Positions 8,062-17,382 of a DNA stretch of 34,778 nucleotides are shown one piece after another (the first letter of the stretch is position 1; the number at the start of each line of letters is the position of its first letter). The notes beneath the pieces are model-generated. The model searched no databases. It saw only the letters and a list, made by a program, of their open reading frames with translations, and had not been told where the DNA came from. A program made the translations under genes and the position numbers. The DNA is from JBNKFQ01 sp050289385 (lineage in GTDB: Bacteria > Pseudomonadota > Gammaproteobacteria > Pseudomonadales > Porticoccaceae), in assembly GCA_050289385.1 (NCBI GenBank), contig JBNKFQ010000128.1:1-34778 (forward strand), given 5' to 3'.

Positions 8062-8546
8062 TAGTCGTATACACGGTATTCATAATCTCGCTGATCCGGG
8101 ACTGCATGGTGAATCAACTCCTTCACAATAATAGCGCCTGCTATCCACTTATAATAATCGTCATCGCGGTATTTGTATGTATTGTGGCGATATGACCTGC
8201 CATGGTGTCGACAGTAACGGTCGTGTCTGTGCCGTTCGGGCCGGTAGTTATGCAAGTAATATTCGCGGCCGTAATGACGACGGTTGTCGCGGTAATAGTT
8301 TCTTTCGTGGTCGCGCCGTTTGTTGTGCCGACGGTATTTCCGTTCCTGCCTCAAATGTTTTTTCAGGTGTTTGCGATGCCTGTCATCGTAGCGATCATAG
8401 CGGTATCTGGAGTGGTCGATTTTCTGGTAATTTGCCCTGTTGTTGCTATAACCCTGCCGGTCGTGTTTATCGTAGCGATCGGCAAAAGCAGGTAATGTCA
8501 GGCCCAGTGTCAACAGCAACGCAATCATTGGTCTGGCATGCTTCAT
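8061..8546 (-). CDS. Exported Arg/His/Tyr-rich low-complexity protein
   Basis: This is a 161-residue protein. A clear signal peptide (MKHARPMIALLLTLGLTLPAFA) is followed by about 110 residues made mostly of Arg, His, Tyr, Asp and Lys, such as RYDRYDDRHRKHLKKHL and RPERHRHDRYCRHHGRSYRH. The C-terminus then changes to an ordinary, partly hydrophobic segment (YKWIAGAIIVKELIHHAVPD). The start has a strong GAGGAGA site. It overlaps the sigma gene by one base. The family is not recognised with confidence; RcnB-like and YXWGXW-type periplasmic proteins have a similar composition. The His-rich content would suit metal or polyanion binding, which is only an inference. Confidence 0.8.
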   Translation of the reverse strand: MKHARPMIALLLTLGLTLPAFADRYDKHDRQGYSNNRANYQKIDHSRYRYDRYDDRHRKHLKKHLRQERKYRRHNKRRDHERNYYRDNRRHYGREYYLHNYRPERHRHDRYCRHHGRSYRHNTYKYRDDDYYKWIAGAIIVKELIHHAVPDQRDYEYRVYD

Positions 8547-8751
8547 GGCTATCTCCTCACAATCAGTTTACTCGCTATTCATAAACGCGCAGGTTAGCGG
8601 TCGGTTGACTGACAGGCAGGAAGCGATCTCCACGATGCAGAATGTGTTGCGCAAGAGGTAAATGCAAAAAGAAGAAAAATCTTCGCTATATCAAAGTGTT
8701 ACTGTAACGCTGGACCATCCCGCCGGGTTGGTCCAGCTCGGCCGGGCCCGG
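8547..8751. other. Intergenic region with hairpin downstream of prc
   Basis: There is no gene here. CTGGACCA (8710-8717) pairs with TGGTCCAG (8729-8736), just past the prc stop on the minus strand, but no T-run follows, so termination is uncertain. The rest must hold the promoter of the four-gene sigma operon; no convincing -35/-10 pair stands out. Confidence 0.4.
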
Positions 8752-10839
8752 TCAGGGCCGGGCGTTCATTTCTTTTTTGACATAGCGAGGCGTGTTTTTG
8801 TCGGTGCCGATCAGGTCTGCCAGAATCTGCCCGGCTTCCATCAGGCGCGGATCTTTCTCGCCAAGGGGCAATGTGTCCGCGTCAATCTCGCTCTGGGCGT
8901 CGCGCCACGACTTGATATCGGCCCAGGGTTCCAGGCCCTTGCTCACGCGGCGTTTGTTCTCCAGTGCCATCATCGCGGTTTCGCGTTCCTCTTTCTGTTG
9001 TTTGCGTTTGGCTTCGTTCAGGCTGATGCGCTTGCTGGACTGTTGCCGAATGGCTTCTGACAGCGCCACTCTTTCTGTCAGAAATATGAAGTTCGGATCA
9101 TGTTCAATACGTTGCCGGTGCAGGCTCGCCAGCAGGGGAATGGCGGCTGACAGTTCCTCCTGTTTGCGGTGGTTAACGGGGCGTATATTGTCCCAGGGCA
9201 AAGCGTGATCTTCTTTGCTTTCGCCAATTTCATCCAGAGGATGCTCACTTGGGAACTCGATGTCGGGCACCACACCACGATTCTGGGTGCTGTCGCCAGA
9301 AACTCGATAAAACTTGGCTTCGGTCATCTTTAATTGCCCTTCGCGCAATGGCAGCAGGGATTGCACGGTGCCTTTGCCAAAGCTTTGTGTCCCCACAATC
9401 AGCCCGCGTTGATAATCCTGAATGGCGCCAGCGAAAATTTCCGAAGCCGAGGCGCTCAGGCGGTCGATCAGCACCAGCAGAGGGCCGCGATAATAGGCCT
9501 TGCGCCTGGCTTGCTGGCGCCGGTCCACATGGTTTCTGCTGTTGCGTATCTGAACCACCGGGCCGGGGTCGATAAATAGGTCCGTCAGTGCCGTCGCCTC
9601 TTGCAGAGACCCGCCGCCGTTGCCCCGCAAGTCGAGAATAACGCCGTCTACTTTCTCTTTTTTGAGTTCGCCCAGAAGCCGGTACACATCCCGGGTTGTG
9701 CTTTTCGCGTCGGGATCACGGTTTCTGTAGGCTTCGAAATCGAGATAGAACGTGGGTATGTCAATAACGCCGAGGCGATAGGTTCTGTCTCCGTGGTCTA
9801 CTTCTATGACCTGACTTTGCGCCGCTTGCTCTTCCAGTTTGACGGTGTCGCGTACAATTTGTATGGGTTTGGGCAGGCCACCAGCCTCTGCTTCCGCAGG
9901 TATCACCTGTAATACCACAGTACTTGATTTGGGACCGCGAATCAGGTCAACGGCATCGTCCAGTCGCCAGCCGATAATATCGACGTTTTCGCCATCCACT
10001 CCCTGGGCAACGCCGATAATCATGTCGCCCGCTTTAAGCTCCCCTTGCTTGTCAGCCGGACCACCGGGCACTACACGGACGACAGAGGTGTGCTCATCCT
10101 GTCGTTGCAGCACTGCGCCAATACCTTCCAGTGACAATGACATGTTGATATTGAAGTTTTCTGATGTGCGAGGCGAGAAGTAGTTGGTGTGGGGGTCGTA
10201 CATCATGGTAACGGCGTTGCTGTACGCCTGAAATACATCGCGTTCGTCAGTTTCATTCAATTGCGTCATCTGCGACGTATAGCGCTTTACCAGCAGTTCG
10301 CGTGCGTTGTCCAGCTCCTTGCCGCTCAACTTGAGGCGCAGCAGGGCATCTTCCATTCTTTTTCGCCACCAGTCACGACGTTCCGCATCAGTGCGCAGCC
10401 AGTCGCGCTCTTCAACATCTACCACCAGGTATTCGTCATCGTCGAGGTCAAACTGGTAATCGCTTTCCAGCAATTCAATGTTCTGACGTAATTGGTCAAT
10501 GGCGATCTGTCGATACCGGTTGAATGCTTCAAAGCCAAAGTCAATGTTGCCCTTTTTCAGGCTGTCGTCCAGTTTTGTGCGCCAGCTTGATAATTGCTCG
10601 ATATCCGAGAGCAAAAAGTGACTTTTGGATGAGTCCAGTGCTTCCAGATAGACCGTGTAAAGTTCGGTGGAAAAATCGTCATTGATAGCCAGTTTCTTGT
10701 AGTGGCCCGATTCCAGGTTGTCGAGAATATCCATCATAACCCGGGACTGCGAGGCGGTTGGTTCAAGAGACTGGGGTCCGCTAATGGCAAGGGTTGTCAG
10801 CAGTAGCGAGAGGAGCAGTATTCCAGCTTTTACAGGCAT
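8752..10839 (-). CDS. prc: Carboxy-terminal (tail-specific) processing protease Prc/Tsp
   Basis: This is a 695-residue periplasmic serine protease of family S41A that degrades proteins with nonpolar C-termini, trims lipoproteins and regulates cell-wall hydrolases. The order is signal peptide, N-terminal helical domain (SRVMMDILDNLESGHYKKL), PDZ domain (SLSLEGIGAVLQRQDEHTSV, then GDMIIGVAQG), the S41 catalytic core (VDGVILDLRGNGGGSLQEA), and a C-terminal DUF3340-like extension. By the spacing known from E. coli Tsp, the catalytic dyad is Ser464 (in RLSASASEIFAGA) and Lys489 (in SFGKGTVQS). The length matches the family. It stands alone on the minus strand. The start ATG is clear although the ribosome site is weak. 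Confidence 0.95.
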   Translation of the reverse strand: MPVKAGILLLSLLLTTLAISGPQSLEPTASQSRVMMDILDNLESGHYKKLAINDDFSTELYTVYLEALDSSKSHFLLSDIEQLSSWRTKLDDSLKKGNIDFGFEAFNRYRQIAIDQLRQNIELLESDYQFDLDDDEYLVVDVEERDWLRTDAERRDWWRKRMEDALLRLKLSGKELDNARELLVKRYTSQMTQLNETDERDVFQAYSNAVTMMYDPHTNYFSPRTSENFNINMSLSLEGIGAVLQRQDEHTSVVRVVPGGPADKQGELKAGDMIIGVAQGVDGENVDIIGWRLDDAVDLIRGPKSSTVVLQVIPAEAEAGGLPKPIQIVRDTVKLEEQAAQSQVIEVDHGDRTYRLGVIDIPTFYLDFEAYRNRDPDAKSTTRDVYRLLGELKKEKVDGVILDLRGNGGGSLQEATALTDLFIDPGPVVQIRNSRNHVDRRQQARRKAYYRGPLLVLIDRLSASASEIFAGAIQDYQRGLIVGTQSFGKGTVQSLLPLREGQLKMTEAKFYRVSGDSTQNRGVVPDIEFPSEHPLDEIGESKEDHALPWDNIRPVNHRKQEELSAAIPLLASLHRQRIEHDPNFIFLTERVALSEAIRQQSSKRISLNEAKRKQQKEERETAMMALENKRRVSKGLEPWADIKSWRDAQSEIDADTLPLGEKDPRLMEAGQILADLIGTDKNTPRYVKKEMNARP

Positions 10840-11262
10840 AGTTAGTGTTCTTGAATAGTGATATTGGAAAATTTAGACAGACAAACAACTTTGGAGTTTA
10901 ACATCGCTTTTAACAATCGTGACCTTGTCGTCACATCCTGCATTGTAATGCCAAAGTAGCTTGCCGTGTGCCGCACATGCGAAATCGTGTCGTGCTTTTG
11001 TCAGGCGTCGAGGTAAAGAACGTTGTGTGCAGAGATTTCGTTCCATTCCTGTCGGTCTGGCTGGCAACTATATCAGCAGAGTGCGCTTTGGTCACTGTGT
11101 GCCCTCTGGCAATGACCGACGGAGCGGATGGATTGTGGTTATTGTTTACAGGGAAGTGCCTGTTTTATTTAACGTTAATTATTCAAAAATTAATTTAACT
11201 TATTGATATAATTGTAGTTTATGTATTTTTTCTGAGCGGGCAACGGAGTTTGTCGAGAGAGA
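10840..11262. other. Intergenic region without a supported gene
   Basis: This is 423 bp between the 5' end of prc and the 3' end of the AraC gene. The part near prc (10840-10960) should hold the prc promoter. The part from about 11160 to 11235 is strongly AT-rich (TTATTCAAAAATTAATTTAAC, TTGATATAATTG). Short frames on both strands lack ribosome sites and family features. No RNA gene is recognised. Confidence 0.4.
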
Positions 11263-12282
11263 TTATCGAGACTGAAGCTCTTTTCCGGGCGGGTAACCAA
11301 AGTGCTTGCTATAGGCACGGGTAAAGCTGGATGAGCTTTCGTAGCCCAACTGTTGTGCAACAGAGGCAATTGGTGTCGCCGAACCGTGTAATAAATGATT
11401 GGCTTGCATCATGCGCAGGCTGCGGCAGTACTCGTGCACGCTTTGTCCGAACAGCATTTTGAAGCCCAGAGTGAGTTTGTTGCGGTTGAGATTGAAGTGT
11501 TGGCACAGGTGCGAAAGCGTTGGCGGAGCAATATAGCTTTGACTCAGCAGTTCATGAATTTTGTTCAATTGGGCCACATCCCTGGGGCGCAACAGAATTT
11601 GTGGATTCTTGTCATTCTTATTGTCGAGAAAATCCAGGCCGTAACACAGCAATTCCAGCATTTTGGCCTGTAAATAAGTGGCTCTCATGTGCCCGCGATA
11701 ATTATGAGTGAAAATTTCCTCCAACACGCGCTGCATGGCGCCATTGAGAGGAAAGGATTCAATCAATACAGATTTTTTGTTGTTCAGGTATCCAGCCAGT
11801 TGTGATGTGGTATTCGGGCTGCAGTCCGGCAGAAATCTTCGCAGGTAATCGTGGGGCAAGCTGAATGTCACACGCTCAAAATTGTTACCGGCCGCACAAC
11901 GGCGAGCATAACGCACGCTTTGATCGTATTTGAACAAGGTAAAGCCGGGCCCCCTGAAACGATACTCGCGACCATCCTCCATTTGCTGAAGGAAGTCAGA
12001 TTTTCGAGAGAAATGCAATATGATGGAGCGGTCAGTTTCCACCTGGTCTATAAAGTCTTTTTGGTAATTTATTTGGTGAGTAAGAGCGTAAGCGCCGGAA
12101 GGCATGGGCAGGTGTTCGTGTTGTCCGATACCTTCTGCACGTGAATATTCCGGATAACTGATTTTGTGGTACTTGTCGAAATCCAGACACTGATAACGTG
12201 CTCCCATGCGCTGAAACATGGAGCGAATTGAAACGCAGCCTTGCGAAAGTGGAAAAAGATCGGTGGTTCGCTTTTGAAGCAT
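11263..12282 (-). CDS. AraC-family transcriptional regulator
   Basis: This is a DNA-binding activator/repressor of about 339 residues. The C-terminal AraC domain has two helix-turn-helix units: PTLSHLCQHFNLNRNKLTLG, and IASVAQQLGYESSSSFTRAY followed by SKHFGYPPGKE. The segment NRNKLTLGFKMLFGQSVHEY resembles the PchR subgroup, which binds siderophores, but the ligand here is unknown. The N-terminal sensor domain is not diagnostic. The frame could begin at a TTG at 12348, but that TTGACA looks like a promoter -35 box, so the ATG at 12280-12282 is preferred. It is divergent from the amidohydrolase and peptidase genes and probably controls them. Confidence 0.88.
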   Translation of the reverse strand: MLQKRTTDLFPLSQGCVSIRSMFQRMGARYQCLDFDKYHKISYPEYSRAEGIGQHEHLPMPSGAYALTHQINYQKDFIDQVETDRSIILHFSRKSDFLQQMEDGREYRFRGPGFTLFKYDQSVRYARRCAAGNNFERVTFSLPHDYLRRFLPDCSPNTTSQLAGYLNNKKSVLIESFPLNGAMQRVLEEIFTHNYRGHMRATYLQAKMLELLCYGLDFLDNKNDKNPQILLRPRDVAQLNKIHELLSQSYIAPPTLSHLCQHFNLNRNKLTLGFKMLFGQSVHEYCRSLRMMQANHLLHGSATPIASVAQQLGYESSSSFTRAYSKHFGYPPGKELQSR

Positions 12283-12442
12283 GGTATTTGCGGCCGGGCT
12301 TCGAGAAGATCTGTGACGCACGGTAAAGTAATAGTGATTTGCTGTCAATGATGTTGCTGGACCAAGGCTTTAATATGCCGGATTATCCTGCGGTGGTGTA
12401 TTTATACCGTATGCCTGCTGCTTTTAAGACGAGATTCGAGTA

Positions 12443-13993
12443 ATGAAAAAATATTTAGTAATGAGTTGTGTTCTATTCCTGTATATCGCCCAGGTAGTTG
12501 CAAAAACTCAACCCGCGCCAGATCGAGTCGAAGGTGAAGGTCCATTCGCGCGCCTGATACTTCGTGGAGGCACTTTGATCAATGGCGAAGGGGCACCGGC
12601 TCGCGGACCAGTGGATATAGTGGTTGAACAAAACCGTATCGTCAGCATCACTGACGTGGGTTACCCTGGCGTACCCATTTCCGGGCCACGCCCCAAAGCC
12701 GAAGCGGGTGACCGTGAACTGGATGTGGAAGGCAGTTATATTCTGCCGGGTTTTGTGGATACTCATGTCCATAGCGGCGGCGATGGCCAGCAAGTGCCGG
12801 CAGAGTATATCTTCAAGTTGTGGATGGCCCACGGTGTGACTACTGTGCGCGAAGTCGGTAGTCTCAACGGTATTGACTGGACTCTGGATCAGCGTAATCG
12901 AAGCGCTGCCAATGACATCACCGCGCCTCGCATTGTGCCTTATTTAGTCTTTGGCCTGGGTGAAGAAACGCCGATTACAACGCCGGAAGGGGCAAGAAAA
13001 TGGGTCGATAAAATTGCCAAAGCCGGTGCCAGTGGCATCAAATTTTTTGGAACTCACCCGAAGATATTTCGCGCTGCGGTAGAGCAGGCCCGAAAGCGGG
13101 GCCTTGGCACGACAATGCATCATGCACAACTCGACGTGGCGCACCTCAACGTTCTGGATAGTGCCCGCGCAGGGCTGGATGGCATGGAGCACTGGTACGG
13201 TTTGCCAGAAGCCCTGTTTGAAGAACGCATCATTCAGGACTACCCGGACAACTACAATTACAACAACGAACAAGATCGCTTTGGTGAAGCGGGGCGGCTC
13301 TGGCGCCAGGCGGCAAAGCCAGGCAGCGACAAGTGGAATGCTGTGCGGGACGAGCTGATTGGTCTGGATTTCAATATCAGCCCGACTTTCACAATTTACG
13401 AAGCCAGCCGCGACCTCATGCGAGAGCGCACGGCAGAATGGCACCAGGCGTATACCATGCCCAGCCTGTGGGCCTTTTTTCAACCCAATCGCGTATCTCA
13501 CGGCTCCTACTGGTTTGACTGGACCACTCAGGACGAAATTGACTGGAAGCAAAACTACAGGCTGTGGATGCAATTTATCAACGACTACAAAAATCACGGT
13601 GGCCGTGTCACGGTGGGGTCTGATTCAGGTTACATCTATAAAGTGTATGGCTTTGGTTACATTCGTGAACTGGAGCTGTTGCAGGAAGCGGGTTTCCATC
13701 CTCTGGAAGTTATTCGCTCTGCCACGATTAATGGTGCAAAAGCTTTGGGAATGGAAGATTCCATTGGTTCTGTGCGGGAAGGCAAGCTTGCGGACCTGGT
13801 GGTCGTTGACGAAAATCCGTTGCACAACTTTAAAGTGCTGTACGGCACTGGCCATTTCAAACTGGGTGATGACAACCGGCCAACCCGAGTGGGTGGTGTT
13901 AAATACACCATCAAGGACGGCATCATATACGACGCCAAACAGTTGCTGGCAGATGTAAGGCAGATGGTGGCAAAAACAAAAGCAAACAAGTGA
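12443..13993 (+). CDS. Exported metal-dependent amidohydrolase (imidazolonepropionase/prolidase-like)
   Basis: This is a 516-residue protein with a signal peptide (MKKYLVMSCVLFLYIAQVVA) and an amidohydrolase-superfamily barrel. Candidate metal and catalytic residues are visible: His108 and His110 in DTHVHSG, Lys200 in SGIKFFG (the carboxylated lysine position), His227 in MHHAQ, His250 in MEHWYG, and Asp394 in GSDSG. The C-terminus carries the usual KLADLVVVDENPL motif. In this subgroup several members are dipeptidases or carboxypeptidases acting on Xaa-Pro, Xaa-Arg or Xaa-Lys. The neighbouring S9 peptidase (37 bp downstream, same strand) supports a peptide substrate. Exact specificity cannot be read from the sequence. 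Confidence 0.88.
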   Translation: MKKYLVMSCVLFLYIAQVVAKTQPAPDRVEGEGPFARLILRGGTLINGEGAPARGPVDIVVEQNRIVSITDVGYPGVPISGPRPKAEAGDRELDVEGSYILPGFVDTHVHSGGDGQQVPAEYIFKLWMAHGVTTVREVGSLNGIDWTLDQRNRSAANDITAPRIVPYLVFGLGEETPITTPEGARKWVDKIAKAGASGIKFFGTHPKIFRAAVEQARKRGLGTTMHHAQLDVAHLNVLDSARAGLDGMEHWYGLPEALFEERIIQDYPDNYNYNNEQDRFGEAGRLWRQAAKPGSDKWNAVRDELIGLDFNISPTFTIYEASRDLMRERTAEWHQAYTMPSLWAFFQPNRVSHGSYWFDWTTQDEIDWKQNYRLWMQFINDYKNHGGRVTVGSDSGYIYKVYGFGYIRELELLQEAGFHPLEVIRSATINGAKALGMEDSIGSVREGKLADLVVVDENPLHNFKVLYGTGHFKLGDDNRPTRVGGVKYTIKDGIIYDAKQLLADVRQMVAKTKANK

Positions 13994-14030
13994 AAGTTAA
14001 CCGGTTGGGGAAAATAAGGGGGAAGGTGTA

Positions 14031-16442
14031 ATGAGTTCATTATGGAATCGTGTGGGCAAAAGCGTTTTGTTGGCAATGCTGGTTGTCGCGGGTTTGGCAA
14101 ATGCTGATGTAACTGCTACCGATTACGCTCGTGCCGAACGCATGCTGGGTTGGCATGCCGGCAAGCTGGTGTACAACCTGCCTGTGTCGATGGAGTGGCT
14201 CGACAACAGCCGGTTCTGGTATCGCAAGCAGATAAAGGCCGGGCAGGAATTTGTTTTTGTCGATGCAAAAGCAAATGTGCAGCGACCGGCATTTGACCAC
14301 GCCAGGCTGGCAACGGTTTTGTCGCAAATTTCCGGTACTGCGTATGAGCCTTACAAGTTGCCTTTCACGCGGTTTGAATACATGGACAATATGAAAGCCA
14401 TTCGCTTTTGGGAAGCGCGACCAGCCAGTGCCACTGACAACAATCCTTCCAGCGACAAACAACCGCAACATCGAATGTGGACCTGTTTACTGAGTAATTA
14501 TCAATGTGATGGCCCAGCGAATGTGGGCCCGCAACGCAAGGACGAAAGTATTTCCCCCGACGGTAAATGGGCCACTTTTGTCCGCGATGAAAACCTGTGG
14601 GTGCGCTCTGTAGCCAGTGGCGAAGAGCGGCAATTGAGCCGGGACGGAGTAACGGATTACGGCTACGGTGTTCCGGCTGAAGGTTGTTGTTATGAGGTGA
14701 GTCAAAAGCGTGCCGGCACGCAACGCCCGCCGGAGGTAGTCTGGTCGCCGGATTCAGGCAAAATTGCGACCTGGCGGCTGGATGAACGCAAGGTTGAGGA
14801 TATGCATCTGCTGGAGACTTCCGGCGCGCGGCCCATATTGCACAGCTACAAATACGCACTGCCCGGAGACAAGGAGGTGCCAGTTTATACGGTGCATGTG
14901 TTTGACCTGAACAGCAAACAACAAGTCGATATCGCCACCGACCCTGTCGAATTGTACTGGGGGGCAGACGGGGGCAGAGTGCTGGACGTGCGCTGGAACG
15001 CGGCCAGCGACACGCTGTTTTTCAAGCGTATTTTTCGCGGTTTTCAGAAAGCGGTTATATATCGAGCAGACGCGGCAACCGGCAAAGCCAAATCGGTGGT
15101 AGAAGAAATCAGCGATACCTTTATTGACTCGCCAAAGCACCACGACCAGGCCCGGGATCGTGATCTTCAGGAGTGGCGCCTGGTCAATAGTGATCAGGAT
15201 ATCGTCTGGTGGTCGGAACGGGATGGTTGGGGTCATTTTTACTTATATGATGCTCAAACCGGGAAACTGAAAAATCAGATAACGTCCGGTCCCTGGGTAA
15301 CACAGGACATTTACGTTGCAGACGATGATCGGCAGTGGCTCTATTTTTCTGGTTTGGGCAGAGAGAAGAGCGACTATCCCTATGCAAAACACTTGTACCG
15401 TGTGAAGTACGACGGTTCCAGGTTACAGCGTTTGAGCCAGGAAGATCAGTACCGCGAGATTAATCCTTCCGCCGACGGCAGTTATTTTATCGATACATAT
15501 TCGACAAGGAAAAATCCCCCGGTAACTGTATTGCGCAATCGCGATGGCAAAGTCATCAAGACACTGGAAACGGCGGACATTTCCGCTTTGTTGGCAACTG
15601 GCTGGAAGCCGGCTGAACAGTTCACGGTCAAGGCGCGCGACGGTGTGACGGATTTGCATGGCTTTATATACCGCCCCACCAACTTTGACCCTGACAAGAC
15701 GTACCCAATTGTTGATCGCATTTATCCCGGACCGCAAATTGGGCCGGTACGACATAAAGGATTTACCGCAAGCCCGGGCGGTGAGACACAGGCGCTGGCC
15801 GAGTTGGGGTTTGTAGTGATCCAACTGGATGCCATGGGCACGCCATATCGCTCCAAAGAGTTTCACGATGTCTGGTATGGCAATATGGCTGATAACGGAC
15901 TGATAGACCACGTTAATGGCATCAAGCAATTGGCGGCGCGCTACCCGGAAATTGATATTGAGCGCGTGGGAATCTATGGCCATTCCGGGGGTGGATTTTC
16001 ATCGACTGGGGCTATTCTCCGCTTTCCGGATTTTTTTAAAGTGGCCGTATCTGGTGCCGGGAACCACGACAATCGCAGTTACAGCTGGGGGTGGGGCGAA
16101 AAATATCAGGGCATGCTGAAAAAGAACGCTGATGGCAGTGACAACTACGATTCCCAGGCCAACCATTTGCTGGCGCAAAACCTCAAGGGCCACTTGTTAC
16201 TGCATTACGGTACGCTGGACGACAATGTCCACCCGCACGCGACTTTGCTATTGGTTGATGAGCTGATCAAACATAACAAGGATTTTGATTTGATGGTGTT
16301 ACCCAATGGCAATCATGGCTACGCTTCTGATAATGACGTGCTGTTGCGCTATATCACTCGTAAAACCTGGGATTATTTTGTTACGCACCTGAGAGGTGAA
16401 ACGCCTCCCGCGGGTTACTATATAGAACCACGTCCGAGATAA
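14031..16442 (+). CDS. Exported S9-family peptidase, dipeptidyl-peptidase-IV-like
   Basis: This is an 803-residue protein with a signal peptide (SVLLAMLVVAGLANA), a DPP-IV N-terminal beta-propeller, and a C-terminal alpha/beta-hydrolase. The catalytic triad is Ser652 (YGHSGGGF), Asp730 (GTLDDNVHPH) and His762 (NGNHGY); the spacing of 78 and 32 residues equals that of human DPP4. The propeller segment that normally carries the two-glutamate motif (DWVYEEE type) reads GVPAEGCCYEVSQKR here. At least one N-terminus-binding Glu therefore appears lost, and a Cys pair (219-220) is present. Cleavage of ordinary dipeptides is therefore uncertain. The start has a GGAAGG site. It forms an operon with the amidohydrolase. 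Confidence 0.92.
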   Translation: MSSLWNRVGKSVLLAMLVVAGLANADVTATDYARAERMLGWHAGKLVYNLPVSMEWLDNSRFWYRKQIKAGQEFVFVDAKANVQRPAFDHARLATVLSQISGTAYEPYKLPFTRFEYMDNMKAIRFWEARPASATDNNPSSDKQPQHRMWTCLLSNYQCDGPANVGPQRKDESISPDGKWATFVRDENLWVRSVASGEERQLSRDGVTDYGYGVPAEGCCYEVSQKRAGTQRPPEVVWSPDSGKIATWRLDERKVEDMHLLETSGARPILHSYKYALPGDKEVPVYTVHVFDLNSKQQVDIATDPVELYWGADGGRVLDVRWNAASDTLFFKRIFRGFQKAVIYRADAATGKAKSVVEEISDTFIDSPKHHDQARDRDLQEWRLVNSDQDIVWWSERDGWGHFYLYDAQTGKLKNQITSGPWVTQDIYVADDDRQWLYFSGLGREKSDYPYAKHLYRVKYDGSRLQRLSQEDQYREINPSADGSYFIDTYSTRKNPPVTVLRNRDGKVIKTLETADISALLATGWKPAEQFTVKARDGVTDLHGFIYRPTNFDPDKTYPIVDRIYPGPQIGPVRHKGFTASPGGETQALAELGFVVIQLDAMGTPYRSKEFHDVWYGNMADNGLIDHVNGIKQLAARYPEIDIERVGIYGHSGGGFSSTGAILRFPDFFKVAVSGAGNHDNRSYSWGWGEKYQGMLKKNADGSDNYDSQANHLLAQNLKGHLLLHYGTLDDNVHPHATLLLVDELIKHNKDFDLMVLPNGNHGYASDNDVLLRYITRKTWDYFVTHLRGETPPAGYYIEPRPR

Positions 16443-16476
16443 TCATTGGCTGTGATTTAAAATCAGCGAAAATCTT

Positions 16477-16509
16477 ATTCCTCCTCAAAGCCAGTGCCTG
16501 AGGAGGAAT
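16477..16509 (+). terminator. Hairpin ending the amidohydrolase-peptidase operon
   Basis: ATTCCTCCTCA (16477-16487) pairs perfectly over 11 bp with TGAGGAGGAAT (16499-16509). Only a short T-run follows (GTTTC), so it is a strong stem but a weak classical terminator. Confidence 0.6.
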
Positions 16510-16638
16510 GTTTCATGCTATTGCCATATTTTAAAAAAAATCCCCCATCAGGTAACGCATACCCCGGCTTTTTACGTCAGTACCACAGAGAATCTGCGCC
16601 TGTGGTGTTCGGCGCCGGCGACATAGGGTAGTGCAGAG

Positions 16639-17382
16639 ATGAATCGAGCAGAGCGAAAGGGCTTTTCGGACAGCAAAGATACTGAATGCTGCCAACCCGG
16701 TCATTCTCTTCGCGAGCATTCCGAGCGAGTGAAGTCTGTTCCCGTTATGATATCTGATAACAGTAGTATCAGAGTAGCAAACAAAGTCGGGCAGAGCGCA
16801 CCAACTTCGTCGCCAGGAGCACCGGGAGGGCGGTTGAGCAACGAATCGGACCAGCAGTCGATTGGAATGGTGGTGGAACGCATGTTCCAGCGCTATCACT
16901 TGGTGTTGATGAAATATTTACGCGACCGCCTGTTCAACAAGCAGGAAGCCGAAGATGTAGCCCAGGAAGTTTATTATCGGATTGCGCGGAGAACGGCATC
17001 GGATCAAATTGACTTTCCCAAAGCATTCCTGATACGCACTGCTCGAAACCTGTTGATTGATATGAGACGAGCCGCCCCCAAAAACCAGTTATTACTGTCT
17101 ATTGACAGTGAAGAAGACATTGAACTGATCACCACTATCGAAGATGAGACCATTCAGGAAAACCCCGAGTCTGAAATCAGTGCAGAGCAATTATTAAGTG
17201 GAATAAAAGCTGCGTTGGCAGAATTAAATCCCAAATGTCAGGCCGTATTTGTCATGAACCGGGTAGACGGTATCAGTTATCGACAGATTGCCAAAGATCT
17301 GAACATGTCGGAATCCATGGTGGGAAAATATATGCGTCAGGCGCTCAGGCATCTGATGCAAACAGTGGAGGTCGAATTATGA
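16639..17382 (+). CDS. FecI-like ECF sigma factor with N-terminal extension
   Basis: This sigma-70 family protein is 247 residues from the first ATG. Region 2 reads KYLRDRLFNKQEAEDVAQEV and FPKAFLIRTARNLLIDMRR. Region 4 reads ALAELNPKCQAVFVMNRVDG and ISYRQIAKDLNMSESMVGKY. FecI-type factors are usually about 170 residues, and the ATG at 16867 (MVVERMFQRYH) would give that length. The first 76 residues are low in conservation and rich in Ser, so the true start may be 16747 or 16867. The stop overlaps the FecR start (ATGA). It probably directs transcription of the downstream TonB receptor. Confidence 0.9.
   Translation: MNRAERKGFSDSKDTECCQPGHSLREHSERVKSVPVMISDNSSIRVANKVGQSAPTSSPGAPGGRLSNESDQQSIGMVVERMFQRYHLVLMKYLRDRLFNKQEAEDVAQEVYYRIARRTASDQIDFPKAFLIRTARNLLIDMRRAAPKNQLLLSIDSEEDIELITTIEDETIQENPESEISAEQLLSGIKAALAELNPKCQAVFVMNRVDGISYRQIAKDLNMSESMVGKYMRQALRHLMQTVEVEL

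Noticed and set aside
8177..8584. Plus-strand frames opposite the Arg/His/Tyr-rich gene, including a Val-rich one
   Set aside because: They are antisense shadows of a low-complexity coding sequence; the minus-strand gene has a signal peptide and a strong ribosome site.
10961..11206. Plus-strand 76-81 codon frames between prc and araC
   Set aside because: They have no ribosome site, no family features and an unlikely composition.
12283..12348. Longer N-terminus of the AraC regulator from TTG 12348
   Set aside because: The TTGACA at that position looks like a -35 box, and no ribosome site precedes it.
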